A DNA stretch of 64,000 nucleotides from Lepeophtheirus salmonis (Eukaryota; Arthropoda; Copepoda; Siphonostomatoida; Caligidae), in NCBI RefSeq assembly GCF_016086655.4, contig NC_052131.2:40177705-40241704 (forward strand). Reading direction: 5' to 3'. Numbering within the stretch: position 1 is the stretch's first letter; each line of letters starts with the position of its first letter. The notes below the pieces were generated by a model that was given only the letters and a program-made list of their open reading frames with translations, was not told where the DNA came from and ran no database searches. Positions 59,670 through 64,000 of the stretch are shown here, in pieces. The position numbers were made by a program, and so were the translations under genes.

Positions 59670-60530
59670 CCCCAATTCAGTTCCTTCCAATTTTATTTTC
59701 AAAGCTGTATGGAAAATTTTGGGCAACGAATTTGAGGGAAGGAATTTTATTTTGTGCTTTCATTGTCAAATGTCTTTGATGGAGTAGATTTGTTTGGCAG
59801 CAGATGTTGAAGACAAGGTCTGAGGGGGTAACAAGGCAACCTCTATTAATTTGCTTTAAAAATTTATCCCTCGCGATCCTCTCGACATCCTTTTCCCCTC
59901 CATCTTCCAAAATAATTTTGGGACTCTCCATGCTAGTGCATAATAATGCCATACATTCCTTACAATCTTGTTTTTTAAGAGGTTCTTAAAATATATACAC
60001 TCACATAAAAAAAAATATAGTATTGTCGTTTTCCTGAAGTACTTCAGGGTATTCTTCATTTAAGAATACTAAAAGGGAGTAGTCCTCCTTGTTTTCAACA
60101 TTAATTTCACTTGACGGAGGAAAGCTAGTTTTGATCTTGGTAAGTGTCAAATGAAAATAATTTATTCGGGGATTTTAATCTAATGGCTTTTTCTGCTCGC
60201 AGCAACTGTCGAACACTCATAAAGTAATTAGCTCCAGATAACTGGCTATAGTTTCCAAAACACCTCTCTATAATATCACTGTTTATTTTTCCAATCAAAA
60301 TGTAATCCAAGCTTGTTCTCGATTCCAAATACTTTACCACCAGCATATTAAACTATTTTCTCGCAATATACTTCATCTACCATCAGACATACATCTTCTC
60401 TTTTTCTGTCAAGCAAGTAATATTTGCTTTCATATACTTTTTGGTATCTTCAGTTAATCCAGTATCTACTGAAATGAAGGAGGAAATTCTTTTTAAATGT
60501 GACGAAGAGGGTAAACAAAATATAATGTTA
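59670..60530 (-). pseudogene. Decayed P-element/THAP9-like transposase
   Basis: Minus-strand blocks in order: FISVDTGLTEDTKKYMKANI, TCLTEKEKMYV, then in a shifted frame MVDEVYCEKIV and YAGGK (the conserved 'IDEVYT..VEYANGK' catalytic segment with its Asp), then directly LDYILIGKINSDIIERCFGN, YSQLSGANYFMSVRQLLRAE (C-terminal 'TGKFQTDNLE.RFG.YRQLSG.NY' block of P-type transposases), and finally RIARDKFLKQINRGCLVTPS and DLVFNICCQT. The middle of the catalytic domain is missing between YAGGK and LDYIL, several stops and frameshifts intervene, and no THAP zinc finger is visible. Dead copy. Confidence 0.7.
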
Positions 60531-60779
60531 TTAGCTAACTGTTTATAGAGAGCAGGTGAAGTTATATGTCATGGTTAGGAATGGGCACCGAGCGAGTGTG
60601 AATAAAACGCGGGAGCTAGACATATGGTACTATTGATTAAAGTTATGATATAATATACAATGAGTAATCAAAAACTAATGGCTATCACTTTAAGCAGTAA
60701 ATTACTAGTAAGTTGATAAGTTAAAGTATTATCACGTATATATGTGATATTAAGTTAAAAAGTATGGATAAAATAAAAA

Positions 60780-61430
60780 ACAACTGAAAAAACGATTAAC
60801 TATTACAAAAAATATTAATTAGAAAATTTTAATATAAGTTATTAATAGAAAATCAAACAAATTAATGATAAGAAATGATACGACATAGAGGCTATTAATA
60901 TTAAATAATACAATTTGATTCATCGAATTATTAGCGACAAATGTAAATTTTATATATACAAAAAATAATTGGACATTTTTACACAGTAATAAATATTAAA
61001 TGTCGTCTTCATCCTATATTACTTCAAATACACTAAAAAGACTTATGATTATCTTAAATAAATTGCATATCTACATGTTCGAATCCATAGAGCATACCCA
61101 AGGGTTCATCTGAAGAAACGGATGTTAGACAAATATCTTGGACACTATTTGAAGCTAAGCCCCCTCTTTGATTCGACTCCTTCGGAAGAAGAGTCGAATC
61201 TGCTCTCACTTAAAAAAATACAACTAAAAACAATTATATTAATTATAAATTTTAATAGAAGTTATAAGCAGGGAATCAGACGAACTTAAAATGACAAATG
61301 ATTCGATATATGTAGAAGTTATTAATATAAAATGTAACAAATAGATTCAACAAATTATTAGGGACACTATACATATACAAAATGAAATAAGATATTTTAT
61401 AAAGAAATAAATATACTTATTAGCAGAATA
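60780..61430. repeat. Diverged direct duplication, about 415-bp period
   Basis: 60810-60985 and 61215-61395 share order: a TATTAATTA..TTTTAATA.AAGTTAT block, GAATCAGACGAA/AAATCAAACAAA, AAATGATACGA / AAATGATTCGA, ATAGAGGCTATTAATAT / GTAGAAGTTATTAATAT, and ATAATACAATTTGATTCA / TGTAACAAATAGATTCAACAAATTATTAG. Non-coding on both strands. The 61020-61210 spacer contains a strong hairpin. Confidence 0.6.
61170..61200. repeat. Compact hairpin with GGAA loop
   Basis: GATTCGACTCCTTC (61170-61183) pairs with GAAGAGTCGAATC (61188-61200): 13 pairs with one bulged C, closing a GGAA loop of the GNRA type. Lies between the two arms of the 60.8-61.4-kb duplication. Could fold in RNA or DNA; no gene context. 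Confidence 0.7.
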
Positions 61431-61434
61431 GTAT

Positions 61435-62795
61435 ATGCATTGTCAATGTAGACAAAACTATCAAGAAAAGAGAGGCACATTATCTTTAAGAGTCTGTAAT
61501 TATCTTCCACTTTTTTTAGTGACAAAAGAGGCACACAAGTTATAAAGAAATCAAGGCTCCAGACTATTTAATTATCCATATAAATTATACATGAGTTATA
61601 TACTTTAAAGAAACTGAAGGACTCTTATCAATGAAATATTTTCTTAAAGTAAGGGAAGGAAGAAAAGGACTTCAGAATGTCAATGAAGGAGCAGTGGATG
61701 GGGGATGAGAACTCTTTATGTTCCTCACTTGCGCTTTTAGTCGATTATTCTGTTTGTTTGTTTTTGTTTTTTATGGAACTCACTAGTTTTTATAGCTGTA
61801 TACGATTATTCACTAGAAGATTTGGAGAAATTTATATATTTTTGAGCATAGAGGCAATGATTCACGAGGTCAGAAGTTACTGTCGAAGACATTGAAAGGG
61901 AAGGGACATCTGCACAATGAACATTCCTTCCATTAAAGAGGATAAGACCCATCGAGTGAGGCACACAGAGACAAGATCCCTTGAACAGAACAGAACTTAT
62001 TACATGAGTGAGATTTTGATAGTATTAATTAGACTTTTTTGAATATTAATTGGATATGTGGGCACAATTTATTATTATTTGAATCGTAGATATTTCTTCA
62101 TGACATGGTTCTCAATACTATATATGGGGATATATAATGAAATCTAATAAACTGCACTTTAAAAATAACTATATAGATACTTATGGATACATACTGCATA
62201 TTTTTTTGTGTGACATTGGCAAAAGGAATATTAGAAAATCAGATAAAAACCGATGATTTTAGCATGTCAATTCTTAAGTTGACCAGACAGGACGGCCCCC
62301 TAGGTCAATCATGATCTTTTATGTTTATAGGAAAACATTTCACAAATTTTTATATAAGTATAACTAAAATACACACATATAATTTTTTTCTCTGAATTAG
62401 GTGTGGATTATATTTGTACTCTTCGATGAATTACCGTCCATTTCTATCAACAAATTATTCTTTTTCAAATTACATTAAAATTAGATTTTCAAAATAAAAT
62501 GATGAGAAATTGACAGATTTTGTTTGACAGACAATATGGAAGCCAATATATATAGATAAAATTTCTTAAATTTCTTAACTTATTCAACAAATTTAGTATG
62601 TTGTATGTATAATGTATATATGAATAAAAAATAAAATGGGATTTTATCCTTTTCTTAATTTTCGTTCGAGATTGTTTTTATGTTGATGCACCAAGTTTTT
62701 CTATATTTAAGTGTGGATTTTTTTTTATCCACTTCTAACTAAAAGTTGATTTCTGAAGTAGACAGATGATAAAGGAAACTAAACACAAGCCAACA
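61435..62795. other. Stretch without a supported gene
   Basis: The frame 61677-61895 (72 codons) has a hydrophobic middle but no promoter, splice or family support. Nothing else seen. Confidence 0.35.
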
Positions 62796-62799
62796 AAAA

Positions 62800-63083
62800 A
62801 TCCCTTTTACATTCTATAACTAATTTTTGTATTGATTTCTTGACGTGCTTATCACGAATATGTATCACTACATCTGTATCGACCAATAATTGTCCCCAAA
62901 AATTCATTTATTGTAAGTAAGCTAGACCATTTATCATACCAGTGTTGGTGGCTATCACAAAACATCGTCCTACAAAAAGTTTGACATCCCAATACTCTAG
63001 CAGTTAGTAAATATATTTTACTTGGGTCTCATCAGTTCTAATGACCAACATTGGTTCACAAAGAAGGTCCAAATCTAAATACA
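62800..63083 (-). pseudogene. Possible piggyBac-like transposase remnant
   Basis: The minus frame from 63083 reads YLDLDLLCEPMLVIRTDETQ, VKYIY, stop, LLEYWDVKLFVGRCFVIATN, TGMINGLAYLQ, stop, MNFWGQLLVDTDVVIHIRDK: two stops in about 95 codons, unusually open for this AT content. TDETQ..Y and YWDVKLFV recall the 'DE.M..' and 'P.GIKLFV' motifs of piggyBac-type transposases, but this comparison is weak and from memory. The rest, 63085-64000, shows nothing. Confidence 0.25.
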
Positions 63084-64000
63084 ATAACATCTATGATTAA
63101 TCCTTTTTTTCTGTCAGGTCTCCCAACTATTTGCCATCCTAAAGTAGAGTTAATGGAGATTTAAATCAATTTTTTTTTTTTCAAATTATTGTAATTTTTC
63201 TCTCTTATACATGCACGCCCTCTAGATTAATGATTTTCCTATGTTAAAGTCCTCAATATTTTTGCCAATACTTTTAACAGTTGCTGTTAGTTAAAATATT
63301 GCATTTCAAAATAATTGATTCGCTTTTCCTACCAATTCCCAGCTGAAAATATCTATTTTTTTCGTTGTACAATGCACTATAATCATTATTATTATCCTTC
63401 ACTGTATTTTTCTCATCACTATGATGTTAAGTAATCAATTTATTACTTAAGCTCATGTTGTTATCTTTTTGAAATTATAACAGCTTTTTAATAAAATAAT
63501 ACAAAACTTAAATGAAAGATGATAGTTTGTTTGATGGTATTATATATTTTTTATCATACGCATTCGGGGATATTTCTGTTTACTTTCAAGAAATGAAGAT
63601 AGAAAATAATGTGTGCTATAAATAAGAGGTTAAAGTTTTTTCATTTCATTTTTTTCTATTTTCAATTAAAGACTTGAAAAAAACTTAGATTAATAGTTCT
63701 TTAAAATAATTGTCTCATTTTAAAAATGTTTTATTATAAATCAATATTATCTGTCTTCATTTGTAAAATTATTGAAGAAAAATAAATTTCTTTCGAAAAA
63801 AATGACAATTTTCAAAACTTGAAGGCTTTTGAACGACCTCTAAAACTTTTTCAAAATGGGTCAGTGATACTATTTTACCAAATTGCAAATTTTTAGTCTA
63901 TGACAGTTCAATATCACTCAAAAAAGTTAGAAATGGATATGTCTATAATACACATACTTCGTATTCTCTTGGTTTAGGCTTTTGATCCAAACTTGAGCAA

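Noticed and set aside
60125..60346. 73-codon minus frame as an independent gene
   Set aside because: It is one block of the decayed P-element-like transposase; neighbouring blocks lie in other frames.
61075..61110. GTTCGAATCC motif resembling a tRNA B box
   Set aside because: No cloverleaf: neither an A box at the right distance nor a matching acceptor stem.
1..64000. CRISPR arrays, bacterial operons, rRNA genes
   Set aside because: Searched by eye; no regular direct repeats with unique spacers, no ribosome-binding sites with polycistronic ORFs and no rRNA-like sequence. The window is eukaryotic.

Overview
The window looks like nuclear DNA of an AT-rich arthropod. The GT-AG introns, the Tc1/mariner transposase fragments of a type common in copepods and the many decayed DNA transposons suggest a sea louse such as Lepeophtheirus or Caligus. 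The organism is inferred from family resemblance, not proven. There are no operons, CRISPR arrays or recognisable tRNA or rRNA genes.

One substantial gene is present. At 2151-8453 (+) lie the last ten coding exons, eight constitutive and two alternative, of a polypeptide N-acetylgalactosaminyltransferase (GalNAc-transferase, GALNT1/13 or Drosophila Pgant9 type). They cover the whole glycosyltransferase domain and the C-terminal ricin-type lectin domain. The cytoplasmic, membrane and stem exons are not seen and probably lie upstream of base 1. Two neighbouring exons (6294-6389 and 6555-6659) encode rival versions of the same first lectin repeat and have identical splice phases, so the gene very probably makes two lectin isoforms.

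Two tiny two-exon genes, at 33757-33896 (-) and 57171-58126 (+), are paralogues. Each has a TATA-like element about 30 bp before a GTTYAGA start site, a leader of about 10 nt, a five-codon first exon ending in a phase-0 intron, and a second exon encoding a secretory signal peptide. In both, the frame meets TGA just after the signal peptide and then stays open in a related sequence of the form (S/T)PPxxT(D/E)K. This shared TGA and extension is the most unusual feature of the window.

The rest is mainly a graveyard of DNA transposons: mariner pieces (834-1322, 19917-20437), several Tc1-like remnants (17088-17640, 21215-21846, 25400-25605, 28463-28830, 29140-29855), an internally deleted hAT transposase (26590-27549), a decayed P-element/THAP9-like transposase (59670-60530), and non-autonomous hAT and other MITEs, one with a clean 8-bp target duplication inside a GALNT intron. 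Several dispersed repeat families, an AT-rich tandem repeat family at five loci, and strong hairpins or palindromes (15426, 17151, 18866, 41869, 53792, 61170) fill the gene-poor DNA. The long stretches 29.9-33.2, 34.8-39.2, 39.4-48.4, 48.6-52.2 and 61.4-64.0 kb hold no gene that I can support.
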